Counted from the first letter of the stretch, positions 39,224 through 48,343 are shown. The stretch: 64,000 nucleotides of DNA from Verrucomicrobiota bacterium (GCA_030604905.1 JAUVVA010000001.1:1-64000), one strand, 5' to 3'. Translations and numbers: made by a program. The notes: a model not told the origin generated them from the letters alone.

Positions 39224-42200
39224 ATGAAACTACCCCAAACCCTGAAAATCGCGCTCGGTCTCGCCCTGGCGCTTCCCTTCGGCGGCGCCTTGCGCGCGTC
39301 CGTCTTCACCGCGACTCCCACGGCCGACGCGTGGATCAGCAGTCATGCCGAGGCCAACCTCAATTTCGGCGGACAAAACGCCGACGGCGAGCGGCTGCGC
39401 GTGCGCAATCACGACGCCGCGTCGAACACGCGTCATCGCAAGAGCTACCTGCGCTTCGCCACCGGAGGCGCGGGCCAAAACCCCGCCACGGCCGAGGAGG
39501 CGCGCTTCACGCTGACGCTCGCCGCCTCGCAGAGCGGCACCTACCGGCTCTACGCGATCAACGACGGCGCGGCGGGCGACGCACCCAACGCCTGGTCCTC
39601 GACCGGGATCACCTGGAACAACGCCCCGCAAAACGACACCGCGAGCGGCGCCGGAATGGCCTCCGGCGCCACTTTGCTCGGCACCTTCTCGACCAGCGGG
39701 TCCGCGCCCGCCGGCCAGACGGTCGTGATCGACTCCGCGACGCTGCCGGCGCTGCTCACCGCGGTGCGCGCCGACACCAACAACTCGATCACCTTCGTTA
39801 TCACCCAAAGCGGCACGGCCGGCTCGAGCATCGATTTCGCTTCGAGCCGCCATGGCACGCTCGCCGCACCGCAGCTCCGCGTCGTTTACCCCGGCGCGGG
39901 CCAGCAGATCCCCGGCGACGCGATCTTCATGACGAGCACGGCCACGGGCGCCCGCGCGGCGGACGCGTGGATCAGCAGCCACGCTGAGGCCAACCTCAAC
40001 TTCGGCGGACAAAACGTCGACGGCGAGCGGCTGCGCATGCGCCACCACGGCAGCTCGTCCAACACCCGTCATCGCAAGAGCTACCTCCGCTTCGACCTCG
40101 CCGGCTCGATGCCGGTCGCGACGGTGCAGCAGGCGGGAGTGGTGCTCACGGTGCAGGCCTCCGCCGCGGGCTCCTTCCGGCTCTATGCCATCCGTGACGG
40201 CGTGAGCGGCGACGCGCAGAGCGCCTGGAGTTCCTCGACCATCACCTGGAACAACGCCCCGCAAAACAACACCGCCAGCGGCAACGGCGTGGGCTCCGGC
40301 ACCGACCTTGTGGCGAGCTTCACGCTCGTCGGCAACGAGCGCGCCGGCCACGAGATCACGCTGAGCTCGGGCGATCATCCCGCCCTGCTCGACGCGATCC
40401 GCGCCGACACCAACAGCCTGGTGACCTTCATCTTGGTGCAGCAGAACACCGCGGAGTCCAGCGCGGCCTTCGCCTCCTCGCGCCACCCGACGCTCGCCGC
40501 CCCCGGGCTCTGGCTGTATGGGGACGGCGGATACGACTGGCGCACCGTGCGTATCGGCGGCGGCGGAGCGATCCCGCACATCGTCGCGCACCCGCTCGTG
40601 CCCAACCTCTTCTTCGCCGCGACGGACGTGGGCTCGCCCTACCGCTGGAACCATGGCCAGCAGCGCTGGGAGCCGATGCTCCACGCCACGCCGTTGAGCA
40701 CCTGGTCGCTGGGCGCGGCCGGCAACATCGCCTTCGATCCCAACGACGCGAGCGGCAACACGCTGTTCGCGGCCGTCGGGAAATACAATTACGTCGAGGG
40801 CGACCTCCTCAAGTCCACGGACCGCGGCGCCACCTGGACGCGCATGAATCTGCCCGTGCGAGTCGGCGCCAACCAGGATCAGCTGCACGGCCAGCGGCTC
40901 GTCGTCGATCCGGTCAACAGCAACGTCGTCTATTTCCTCAGCCGCCAGGACGGCCTCTGGCGCAGCACCGGGGCGGGCAACCCCGGCACCTGGACGCAAC
41001 TCCATGCCGGCGAAAGCGGCCGCTTCATCCTGCTCGATCCCTCCGGTGGCAGCACCAGCGGTCCGAACCGCTCGGCCCGCATCTACATCCACTCCGCGAA
41101 CGGCGGGATCAAGCGCAGCACCAATGGCGGAACGTCCTTCCAGTCGATCGGTGGCCCGTCCGGCGGCATTCGTCGCGGCGCGATCGGTGGTGACGGCGTC
41201 CTTTACGTGACCACCTCGACCGGCGTGTGGCGTTACAAGAACAACGCGTGGGCGGTGAACACCAACGCCAACGAATACGCCGCCATCGCGGTGAGCCCGC
41301 ACAATCCCCAGCACGTGCTCGCGGCGCGGCACGACTGGGCGCACAAGCAGAGCCTGCGCATCTCGCTCGACGGCGGCGACACCTGGGCGACCATGCCTTA
41401 TCAGCGCGATGTGTCGGAGGCGCCGTGGGTGCCGGACGACTACTTCGCCTCCTCGCCCTTCGATTTCGCGTGGTGTCCACACACGCCCGGCCGCGTGTGG
41501 TTCTCCGATTGGTATTTTACGTGGGAAACTCAGAACGTCTTCGCCGCCACGCCGGCCTGGAAGGCGCGCGCCCGCGGCATGGAGGTGGGCGTCACCATCG
41601 GCTCGCTTCTCTCCCCGCCCTCCGGATCCAACTGGCTTCACAGCGGCGTGGCCGACAACGGCGGCTGGGACCACAAGTCGCTGGTCGATTCGCCCGCCTA
41701 TTCGGTCGCTGGCAGCCCGCGGCTCCACGGTCACTTCGAGGGCATGGGCATCGCGGTGCAGGAGACCAACCCCAACTTCATCGTGCGCGTCGGTCGGCGC
41801 GACGGTTGGAACGGACTCGCGGCGGGCGGCTACTCGACGGATGGCGGGCTCACCTACACCCGCTTCACCAATCTCCCGCCCAACGGCGCCGGCGGCCGTG
41901 TCGCGGTCTCGGCCGACAGCACGAAGATGGTTTGGGTGGCGCAGCCGGTGAACTATGAGCACCCCGTGACGAAACAAGTCACGAACCAGCCCGGCGGCGT
42001 CTTCTACTCGCACGACCTCGGCCAGAGCTGGCACGTCTCGGTCGGCGCCCATGTGCAGACCATCGGCGGCACCGACACCTTCACCTACACGCAGCCCATC
42101 GCCGCGGACAAGGTGAATGGAAACAAGTTCTACATCTACCGCCGCGGCCGGCTCTATCGTAGCACCGATGGCGGCGCGAGTTTCGCCGAGATCCTCAACA

Positions 42201-42613
42201 CGCTTCCGTGGCACGAGATCTACACGCAGGTGAAGATCGACACCACGCCCGGCGTCGAGGGCGAGGTTTGGGTAAGCCTGCTCAACGACGGTCTCTGGCG
42301 CTCGATCGACAGCGGTTCGAGTTTCCAGAAGGTCGCCGCGGTGAACCGCTCCACCTTGTTCTCCATCGGCGCGGCGTCGCCCACGACCGGGCTCGCGACG
42401 ATCTACGTGCACGGGCGCGTCAACGGTGAGGACGGGGTCTTCCGCTCCGAGGACAAGGGCCTCACCTGGACCGAGATCTCCACCGCCACGCACCGTCTCG
42501 GCAACCAGCCCGACAGCATGGCGGCCTGCCGTCGCGTCTTTGGCCGCGTCTTCATCGGCAGCAACGGCGACGGCATCTTCGTCGGCCAGCCGGCCGGCAC
42601 TCCGCTGCCCTGA
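39224..42613 (+). CDS. Two tandem DNRLRE domains fused to GH74-like beta-propeller
   Basis: Duplicate ADAWISSHAEANLNFGGQN..DGERLR.R.H....NTRHRKSYLRF, then YDWRTVRIGGGGAIPHIVAHPLVPNLFFAATDVGSPYRWN. Confidence 0.88.
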   Translation: MKLPQTLKIALGLALALPFGGALRASVFTATPTADAWISSHAEANLNFGGQNADGERLRVRNHDAASNTRHRKSYLRFATGGAGQNPATAEEARFTLTLAASQSGTYRLYAINDGAAGDAPNAWSSTGITWNNAPQNDTASGAGMASGATLLGTFSTSGSAPAGQTVVIDSATLPALLTAVRADTNNSITFVITQSGTAGSSIDFASSRHGTLAAPQLRVVYPGAGQQIPGDAIFMTSTATGARAADAWISSHAEANLNFGGQNVDGERLRMRHHGSSSNTRHRKSYLRFDLAGSMPVATVQQAGVVLTVQASAAGSFRLYAIRDGVSGDAQSAWSSSTITWNNAPQNNTASGNGVGSGTDLVASFTLVGNERAGHEITLSSGDHPALLDAIRADTNSLVTFILVQQNTAESSAAFASSRHPTLAAPGLWLYGDGGYDWRTVRIGGGGAIPHIVAHPLVPNLFFAATDVGSPYRWNHGQQRWEPMLHATPLSTWSLGAAGNIAFDPNDASGNTLFAAVGKYNYVEGDLLKSTDRGATWTRMNLPVRVGANQDQLHGQRLVVDPVNSNVVYFLSRQDGLWRSTGAGNPGTWTQLHAGESGRFILLDPSGGSTSGPNRSARIYIHSANGGIKRSTNGGTSFQSIGGPSGGIRRGAIGGDGVLYVTTSTGVWRYKNNAWAVNTNANEYAAIAVSPHNPQHVLAARHDWAHKQSLRISLDGGDTWATMPYQRDVSEAPWVPDDYFASSPFDFAWCPHTPGRVWFSDWYFTWETQNVFAATPAWKARARGMEVGVTIGSLLSPPSGSNWLHSGVADNGGWDHKSLVDSPAYSVAGSPRLHGHFEGMGIAVQETNPNFIVRVGRRDGWNGLAAGGYSTDGGLTYTRFTNLPPNGAGGRVAVSADSTKMVWVAQPVNYEHPVTKQVTNQPGGVFYSHDLGQSWHVSVGAHVQTIGGTDTFTYTQPIAADKVNGNKFYIYRRGRLYRSTDGGASFAEILNTLPWHEIYTQVKIDTTPGVEGEVWVSLLNDGLWRSIDSGSSFQKVAAVNRSTLFSIGAASPTTGLATIYVHGRVNGEDGVFRSEDKGLTWTEISTATHRLGNQPDSMAACRRVFGRVFIGSNGDGIFVGQPAGTPLP

Positions 42614-42650
42614 GCACCTTGGGTGCCGGCTCCGTTTCTCCTCCACGTCC

Positions 42651-43892
42651 ATGCACACGCCCTCGTCCGCTCCTGGTTCCTCGTCCGATCCGGTCGCTTC
42701 CGGTCGCTGCCCGTTTCATCACGGCGGCGCTCCGGGCGGCGATCCCTTCGGCGAGGCCCGGCGCGGCGCGGGCGTGCTGCGCAACGTGTTCCAAGGGGAG
42801 GATGTTCCCATGATCCTGCGCCACGCCGAGGTGCGCGCCGCGGCGGCGGCCTGGGATCGCTTCAGCTCCGACGCCCCCTTCCGCGTGCCAATCCCATCGG
42901 AGGAGGACGTGCGCAACGCGCGCCAATTGCCGATCGAGACCGACCCGCCCGACCACACCGACTATCGGCGCATCACCGAGCCTTTTTTTCAGCGGCCCAA
43001 GACCCCCGCGATGATCGCCGCGGTGGAGCGCCTCATCGTCGAGTCCCTCGACGCCGCGCTCGCCGCCGGCGAGGTGGAGGTGGTGCGCGCCTTCGCGCTC
43101 CCGCTCCAATCCCGCGCGCTCGCCCTCCTGCTCAATGTGCCCGCCGCCGAGGCGGAGGAGTGGATCGGGTGGGGGACGCACGTTTTTCGCGACGGGGCCG
43201 ACGGCGAGGCCAAGGGCGCCGTGCTCGACCGCTACATCCGCCGTCGCCTCGCCGAGGCCGAGCAAGGGCCGGGCGGCGATGATTTTTTCAGCTCGATCAC
43301 CCGCGCCACGTTCCGAGGCAGACCGCTGACGCGCGAGGAGCAGGTCGGCTTCACCAATCTCGTTTTTGCCGGCGGTCGCGACACGATCATCCAGACCGTC
43401 GCCATCCTCTTTTCCCTGCTCGCCGAGCAGCCGCGGCTTTTGGCGCAACTGCGCGCCGGGGCCGACATCGCGCTCGCCGCGGAGGAGATCCTCCGCGTCG
43501 CGACGCCGCTCACCCACATCGGCCGCGTGTGCCCGCGCCCGACCGAGGTGGGCGGACAAACCGTGCCGGAGGGCGGCCGCGTGTCCCTCTGCTGGGCCTC
43601 GGCCAACCAGGACGAGACCGTGTTTCGTGATCCGCAGACCGTGCGCCTGGACCGTCGCCCCAATCCCCACCTCGCCTTCGGCAGCGGGCCGCACACCTGC
43701 CAGGGGGCGCCGCACGCCCGGCTCCTCGTGCGCAGTTTGCTGAGGCGGATCGCGGACACGGTGGAGTCGATCGCCTTCCTCGAGGCGGCGCCTCATCTGG
43801 AGCGTCAGCCTTCCTACGAGCGGGCCGCCGGCTGGGAGCGCCTGCGCGTGGCCCTGCGGCCGCGCTCCCCGCTCTTGCAGGACCAGGCCTGA
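42651..43892 (+). CDS. Cytochrome P450
   Basis: I-helix FAGGRDTIIQT, ExxR EILR, heme loop FGSGPHTCQG. Confidence 0.93.
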   Translation: MHTPSSAPGSSSDPVASGRCPFHHGGAPGGDPFGEARRGAGVLRNVFQGEDVPMILRHAEVRAAAAAWDRFSSDAPFRVPIPSEEDVRNARQLPIETDPPDHTDYRRITEPFFQRPKTPAMIAAVERLIVESLDAALAAGEVEVVRAFALPLQSRALALLLNVPAAEAEEWIGWGTHVFRDGADGEAKGAVLDRYIRRRLAEAEQGPGGDDFFSSITRATFRGRPLTREEQVGFTNLVFAGGRDTIIQTVAILFSLLAEQPRLLAQLRAGADIALAAEEILRVATPLTHIGRVCPRPTEVGGQTVPEGGRVSLCWASANQDETVFRDPQTVRLDRRPNPHLAFGSGPHTCQGAPHARLLVRSLLRRIADTVESIAFLEAAPHLERQPSYERAAGWERLRVALRPRSPLLQDQA

Positions 43893-44184
43893 CCCTAAGT
43901 CGCAAGGGGCGGTCTTTCGAAAACAAGGCGTATCGAGCCTTTGGCCCGAAGGCTGGTCCCGCGCGTTTTATTCGAGCCCGATCAAGGGATCCCGAACGTG
44001 GGCGGGGTGCGCCCCGCCGCAATCGCGGAGCGCGTGCGGGTGGTGCGCCGTCCTCCGCCGACGCGCTCCGCCGACGCGCTCCGCCGGCTGCGGCTGCACC
44101 GGAGGCAGGGCACGATCCGTCGAGTCGACGCGTAGGCCGAGGTTTGGATAGCCGACAGCATGCAGGGATAAGAAACGCAGTTAC

Positions 44185-44195
44185 TGCAAATTGAA
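44185..44195. promoter_or_regulatory. Candidate AraC-type site, motif family 3
   Basis: TGCAAATTGAA 115 bp upstream of prepilin 44310; same 11-mer at 46860. Confidence 0.35.
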
Positions 44196-44309
44196 GAAAA
44201 GGCGCCTCGCGTGTAGTGTGATTCCGTTACCTCGCCCCGAGTTCTTCTCGCGAAGACCCAGAGGGCGCCCCCGCCTCAGTCCTCGTCCCGCCCCTTCGGC
44301 CCCGCCCCA

Positions 44310-44990
44310 ATGAAGACCATCCATCCCGCCCCGCGCGGCTTTACCCTGATCGAGCTCCTCACCGTGATCGCGATCATCGGCATCCTCGCCGCCATCATCA
44401 TTCCCACCGTCGGCCGCGTGCGCGAGTCGGCGCGCGCCGCCCAGAGCATTTCCAACCTGCGTCAATGCGCCATGGCGATCCGGCTCTATGCCGAGGCCAA
44501 TCGCGACCGCCTGCCGGGCGGCTACTCTTTCCCCGCTCCGGGGCAAAGTCCCGCCGTGTGGCAGGACCAGGTGGCGCCCTTCGTCGGCATGCGCGAAGGG
44601 TCTTCGCAGCGCGTGAGCCCGCAGTTCGTGCTCAACTCGCCCTACCAGGTCATCACCGATCCCAACCGCGCCGACTGGTGGAACGAGGGCACGACCTTCG
44701 GCATCAGCCTCTACATGAAGGAGCCGCAGTGGAACTTCCGGCTCGGCGCCGTGCAGAGTCCCTCGCGCACGGTGCTCGTGGGCGACAAGCGCCAGGGCGC
44801 CAACGACTATGTGCGCCCCTCCGTCGGCGCCTATGGAGGTGGCGGCCAAGCGCAGCGGCCTGAGTTTCGGCACGGTGGCCAACGCATCGCGCACTTCGCC
44901 CACGTGGACGGGAGTGTCCGCGGCTACACGTCGGAAGAACTGGCGGAAGATCCCGCCGACGGCCGTCCCAACCTCTGGCGCTGGTGGTGA
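44310..44990 (+). CDS. Prepilin-type N-terminal cleavage/methylation protein
   Basis: [59 protein letters not shown]...NLWRWW. Confidence 0.92.
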   Translation: MKTIHPAPRGFTLIELLTVIAIIGILAAIIIPTVGRVRESARAAQSISNLRQCAMAIRLYAEANRDRLPGGYSFPAPGQSPAVWQDQVAPFVGMREGSSQRVSPQFVLNSPYQVITDPNRADWWNEGTTFGISLYMKEPQWNFRLGAVQSPSRTVLVGDKRQGANDYVRPSVGAYGGGGQAQRPEFRHGGQRIAHFAHVDGSVRGYTSEELAEDPADGRPNLWRWW

Positions 44991-45055
44991 TCTCGCTCGG
45001 CTCAAGCGTCACCCACTCCTGATACCCTCTCACCTTTTTCTTCAGCCCCAACGTT

Positions 45056-45871
45056 ATGATCAACACACTACGCAGCCCCCGTGGCCTCCTCGGCCTCACC
45101 GTCCTCGCCGTCGCCTCCTTCGGCGTTTCCGCCCAAGCCCAGACCGTCCTCACCGCCGTGGCGGATTCATGGATTGAGAACATTAATCCGAATACCAACT
45201 ACGGCACCGAAAACCGCCTGCGCTTCAATCGTCAGGCGGCGGGCACGGCGCCCAATTTCACCGAGGGCACGCGTTTCCGGAAAACCTACATCGCTTTTGA
45301 CGCTACGTCCTTCGATTTCAGCGGCGCGGCCATCGAAAGCGTCTCCTTGCAGTTTGTGGTGTCCGCGAACTTCACGCCGACCACGGCCGGCCTCACCTCC
45401 TTCAAGGTCTTCGGGCTGATCGACGGCTCCGCCGGCGATGCCGTCAATGGCTGGACCGAGACCGGCATTACTTGGAACAACGCGCCCTCCAATGATTCCG
45501 GCGCCAACACCATGGGGGCCGGTGCGGTGGAGCTGTTTACCTACACCCTCCCTGCTGGCGCTTTTTCCGGCTCGGGTGGTCTTGTCCCCGCAGGCACCGT
45601 CATTTCTCTCAACAGCAGCACGCTCACGGAAACGCAATACGCCGCCCTGCTCGGCTTCGTGCAGGCCGACACCAACAACCGTCTCTCCTTCGTGCTGACG
45701 GGGCAGAGCCTCGATTTCTCTTCGCTCGAGATCGCCTCCCGTTCCAACACCACCTACGCGGGCCCGCAGCTCACGCTCACCGCCATCCCGGAGCCCTCGG
45801 CTTTCGCAGCCATGGCCGGTCTCGGCGCGCTATCCTGCGTGGCGCTCCGCCGTCGTCGGGCCGGCGTTTAA
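45056..45871 (+). CDS. DNRLRE domain protein with PEP-CTERM sorting signal
   Basis: VADSWIENINPNTNYGTENRLRFNRQ...RKTYIAFDA; C-terminus IPEPSAFAAMAGLGALSCVALRRRRAGV. Confidence 0.88.
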   Translation: MINTLRSPRGLLGLTVLAVASFGVSAQAQTVLTAVADSWIENINPNTNYGTENRLRFNRQAAGTAPNFTEGTRFRKTYIAFDATSFDFSGAAIESVSLQFVVSANFTPTTAGLTSFKVFGLIDGSAGDAVNGWTETGITWNNAPSNDSGANTMGAGAVELFTYTLPAGAFSGSGGLVPAGTVISLNSSTLTETQYAALLGFVQADTNNRLSFVLTGQSLDFSSLEIASRSNTTYAGPQLTLTAIPEPSAFAAMAGLGALSCVALRRRRAGV

Positions 45872-45927
45872 CGGACCGCCCTCGTATCCATCCCCTAGCC
45901 CCGGGACCGAAAGCCGGCGCAGCCGCA

Positions 45928-46818
45928 TCACGCGTGCGTGCGCCGGTATTCGCCCGGGGTTTTATTATGCATCCACGTAAAGGCCCGGCAAAAGGCGGGA
46001 GCCCCGGTGTAGCCGCACTTGGTGGCGATTTCCTCGATCGACAGCGTGCTGGCGCGCAGCAACTGCGCCGCCTCGTTGAGCCGATGCTGGCGCAGGATGG
46101 TGCTCGGGCGCATGCCCCAGGCCTTGCCCAGCTTTCGCGACAAGTGGGTGGGGGAGTAGCCCAGCTGCTGCGCGAACTCCTTCATCGAGATCTTCGAAAA
46201 GGTGACCAAGCGGGAGGGCGGCGGCAGGTCGGTCGTCTCCTCCAGCTTCAGGTGCGTGCTCATCACGTGGCGCTCCACGTCGTCCCAGAGCGTGGTGAAC
46301 CACGCGTAGGTCTCGGTCGACCAGCGCGAGGCGCTGCGCTCCGGCTTGCGGTGATACAGGTCGATCAGGCGCGCGGTGGCCTTGAAGACCGGCGCGGTGG
46401 GCTTGAGCTCGTGCAACATGCCGTAGCGGTGGAGCAGATATTCCATCGCGTTGACCGCCGTCTCTCCGGCGAGGTGCACGCTCATCTGGATCCAGGGCTC
46501 GGGGCCGCGGTCCTTGCGCAGCACAAACTGGCCCGGCGTGCGCAGCAGCAGCACGTCGCCCGCATTGACGCGGACACTCCGCTCCGGTGTCTCCAGCAGG
46601 GCCTGCCCCGCCACCGTGAGGATGCACACCGCCTCGGGTGTGATCGCGGCCGCGACGCCCTCCATCTCGGAGTGTGGCCGCGTGCGCTCCGCAATGCCCA
46701 CAAAGGTGGGGCGAAAGCGCGGGCCGTCCCAATTGGGCGCCTTGGGCTTGCCGTAGACCATCCGCTTGGGCAGCCAGCCGAGCGCGCGCGGCGCATGTTT
46801 GATGGGTTCGAAATACAT
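45928..46818 (-). CDS. AraC-family transcriptional regulator
   Basis: SMKEFAQQLGYSPTHLSRKLGKAWGMRPSTILRQHRLNEAAQLLRASTLSIEEIATKCGYTGAPAFCRAFTWMHNKTPGEYRR. Confidence 0.94.
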   Translation of the reverse strand: MYFEPIKHAPRALGWLPKRMVYGKPKAPNWDGPRFRPTFVGIAERTRPHSEMEGVAAAITPEAVCILTVAGQALLETPERSVRVNAGDVLLLRTPGQFVLRKDRGPEPWIQMSVHLAGETAVNAMEYLLHRYGMLHELKPTAPVFKATARLIDLYHRKPERSASRWSTETYAWFTTLWDDVERHVMSTHLKLEETTDLPPPSRLVTFSKISMKEFAQQLGYSPTHLSRKLGKAWGMRPSTILRQHRLNEAAQLLRASTLSIEEIATKCGYTGAPAFCRAFTWMHNKTPGEYRRTHA

Positions 46819-46859
46819 CGGCGCTTAATTTGGCAGAAACTGCAAGAAAGCGCAATCCA

Positions 46860-46870
46860 TGCAAATTGAA
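46860..46870. promoter_or_regulatory. Candidate AraC-type site, motif family 3
   Basis: TGCAAATTGAA 42 bp from AraC start, about 105 bp upstream of GTG 46976. Confidence 0.35.
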
Positions 46871-46975
46871 TCCGCGGCGCATTCGGCGGATAGTGGGCGG
46901 CGTCGATCCTTGGGCGCCATCGCGCCGGGGATCCTTGTTCGCCCCCGACGTCTTTTCCCCAACCCCGCCCCCGCC

Positions 46976-48286
46976 GTGTCGCGCCTGTTTCCATCCTCCT
47001 CCTCCCGCGTCCCGGCGGGGCTGCTTATCGTGGGTCTGGCCGCCTTGCTCCCTCCCGGCGGCTTTTTCGCATCGACTCTGCCCGCGGCCCTCGTCGCCGC
47101 GCCGGCCGCCTTGCCGGCGGATACGACCGGGCATTTCTGGATGGAGGTCCTGAGCAGCGAGGCGGGCGGGGCCGACACCTACGTGAGCAGCGACCGCGAG
47201 TCCGGCCAGTCCTTCGCGCAGGAAAACCGCCTCCGCGTGCGCACCAATCCCGACGGCGACCGCCATCGGAAGATCTATCTGCGCTTCCCGCTGGCCGCGT
47301 TTCCTTTCCCCGTCACCGAGGTGGACGCGGTCGAGCTGCAGCTCACCGTGCAGGAGGCCTTTCACCACCATGGCCGGTTCGAGCTCGAGATTCACGGGCT
47401 GGGCGAGGCGGAGACCGCTTGGGCATCCGCGACGCTGAGCTGGTCAAACGCCCCCGGACACGATCCGGCCTCGCCGTCAGGGGCGGGCCCCGGAGCCCGC
47501 CTCCTGGGACGCGTGAGCCTGCCGGGCACGCTCGCCGCCGGGCAGTTGATCGTGCTCGGTCCGGACACGCTCCCGGCGGACACGCACGCGGCGCTGCTTG
47601 CTTTCGTGCGCGAGCGGCGCGGAGGAGCCGTCGGCCTCGTGCTCAGCGCGCGCACGCCGACCTTCACCAGTCTCGCCTTCGTCTCCGGTCGCGGAGCGCT
47701 GCGTTCTCGCCCCGCGCTTTCCCTTCGACACGCGCCCGCCGCGTCCGTCTCGCCGGCTTCCGCGACGCTCGCCGCCGCACCGGCGTCGGTTCCCCTTTCC
47801 GGCCCCACGCCTCCCGGGACCACGCCCCGCCTGCCGGCGCTCTTCAACCCCGACATGGAGCAGGGCGCGGAGACCGCGGCGGGCTGGGCCGTCACCTGGA
47901 CCGGCAAGGGCCGTCTGCAGGCGCTGCGTGATACGCAGCAGCGAGCCGAGGGCGCGGCCTCGCTTCGCCTCGAATCCGTCGGCGGACCCGCGGACGGCAG
48001 CGTGTCGCAGCGGCTGCGCGTCACCGAGCCCCGCCTGCTTTTTGTCGGCCATGCGATGCTGCCCGCGGACAGCCGTGCGGAGTCGTTGGTCGCGCTTCAG
48101 GTGCTGGCCGAGGATGGCAGCCAGCTCGATTGGATCGGTCTGCACGAGCTGCGCCCGGAGGGCCGCTGGGTGCGCTTCGAGCGCGCCGTCACGCTTCCGC
48201 AAAACGTCCACCGCGTGCACCTCGTCTTCACCCTGCGCGGAGAGGGCGCGGCTTACCTCGACGGCCTGGAGGTTTTTGCCCGTTAG
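46976..48286 (+). CDS. Secreted DNRLRE domain protein with C-terminal CBM-like domain
   Basis: ADTYVSSDRESGQSFAQENRLRVRTNPDGDRHRKIYLRF; GTG start at 46976 chosen because signal peptide follows; ATG 46859 is the alternative. Confidence 0.78.
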   Translation: MSRLFPSSSSRVPAGLLIVGLAALLPPGGFFASTLPAALVAAPAALPADTTGHFWMEVLSSEAGGADTYVSSDRESGQSFAQENRLRVRTNPDGDRHRKIYLRFPLAAFPFPVTEVDAVELQLTVQEAFHHHGRFELEIHGLGEAETAWASATLSWSNAPGHDPASPSGAGPGARLLGRVSLPGTLAAGQLIVLGPDTLPADTHAALLAFVRERRGGAVGLVLSARTPTFTSLAFVSGRGALRSRPALSLRHAPAASVSPASATLAAAPASVPLSGPTPPGTTPRLPALFNPDMEQGAETAAGWAVTWTGKGRLQALRDTQQRAEGAASLRLESVGGPADGSVSQRLRVTEPRLLFVGHAMLPADSRAESLVALQVLAEDGSQLDWIGLHELRPEGRWVRFERAVTLPQNVHRVHLVFTLRGEGAAYLDGLEVFAR

Positions 48287-48343
48287 CGGCACGCCGCCTC
48301 CTCGCTCCGTTCCCGTTTTTCAATCCCCCCACCGAATACACCG

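Noticed and set aside
44053-44086. Tandem CTCCGCCGACGCG repeat (about 2.6 copies), considered as minisatellite or CRISPR-like
   Set aside because: Too short, no spacers; ordinary GC-rich slippage in intergenic DNA.
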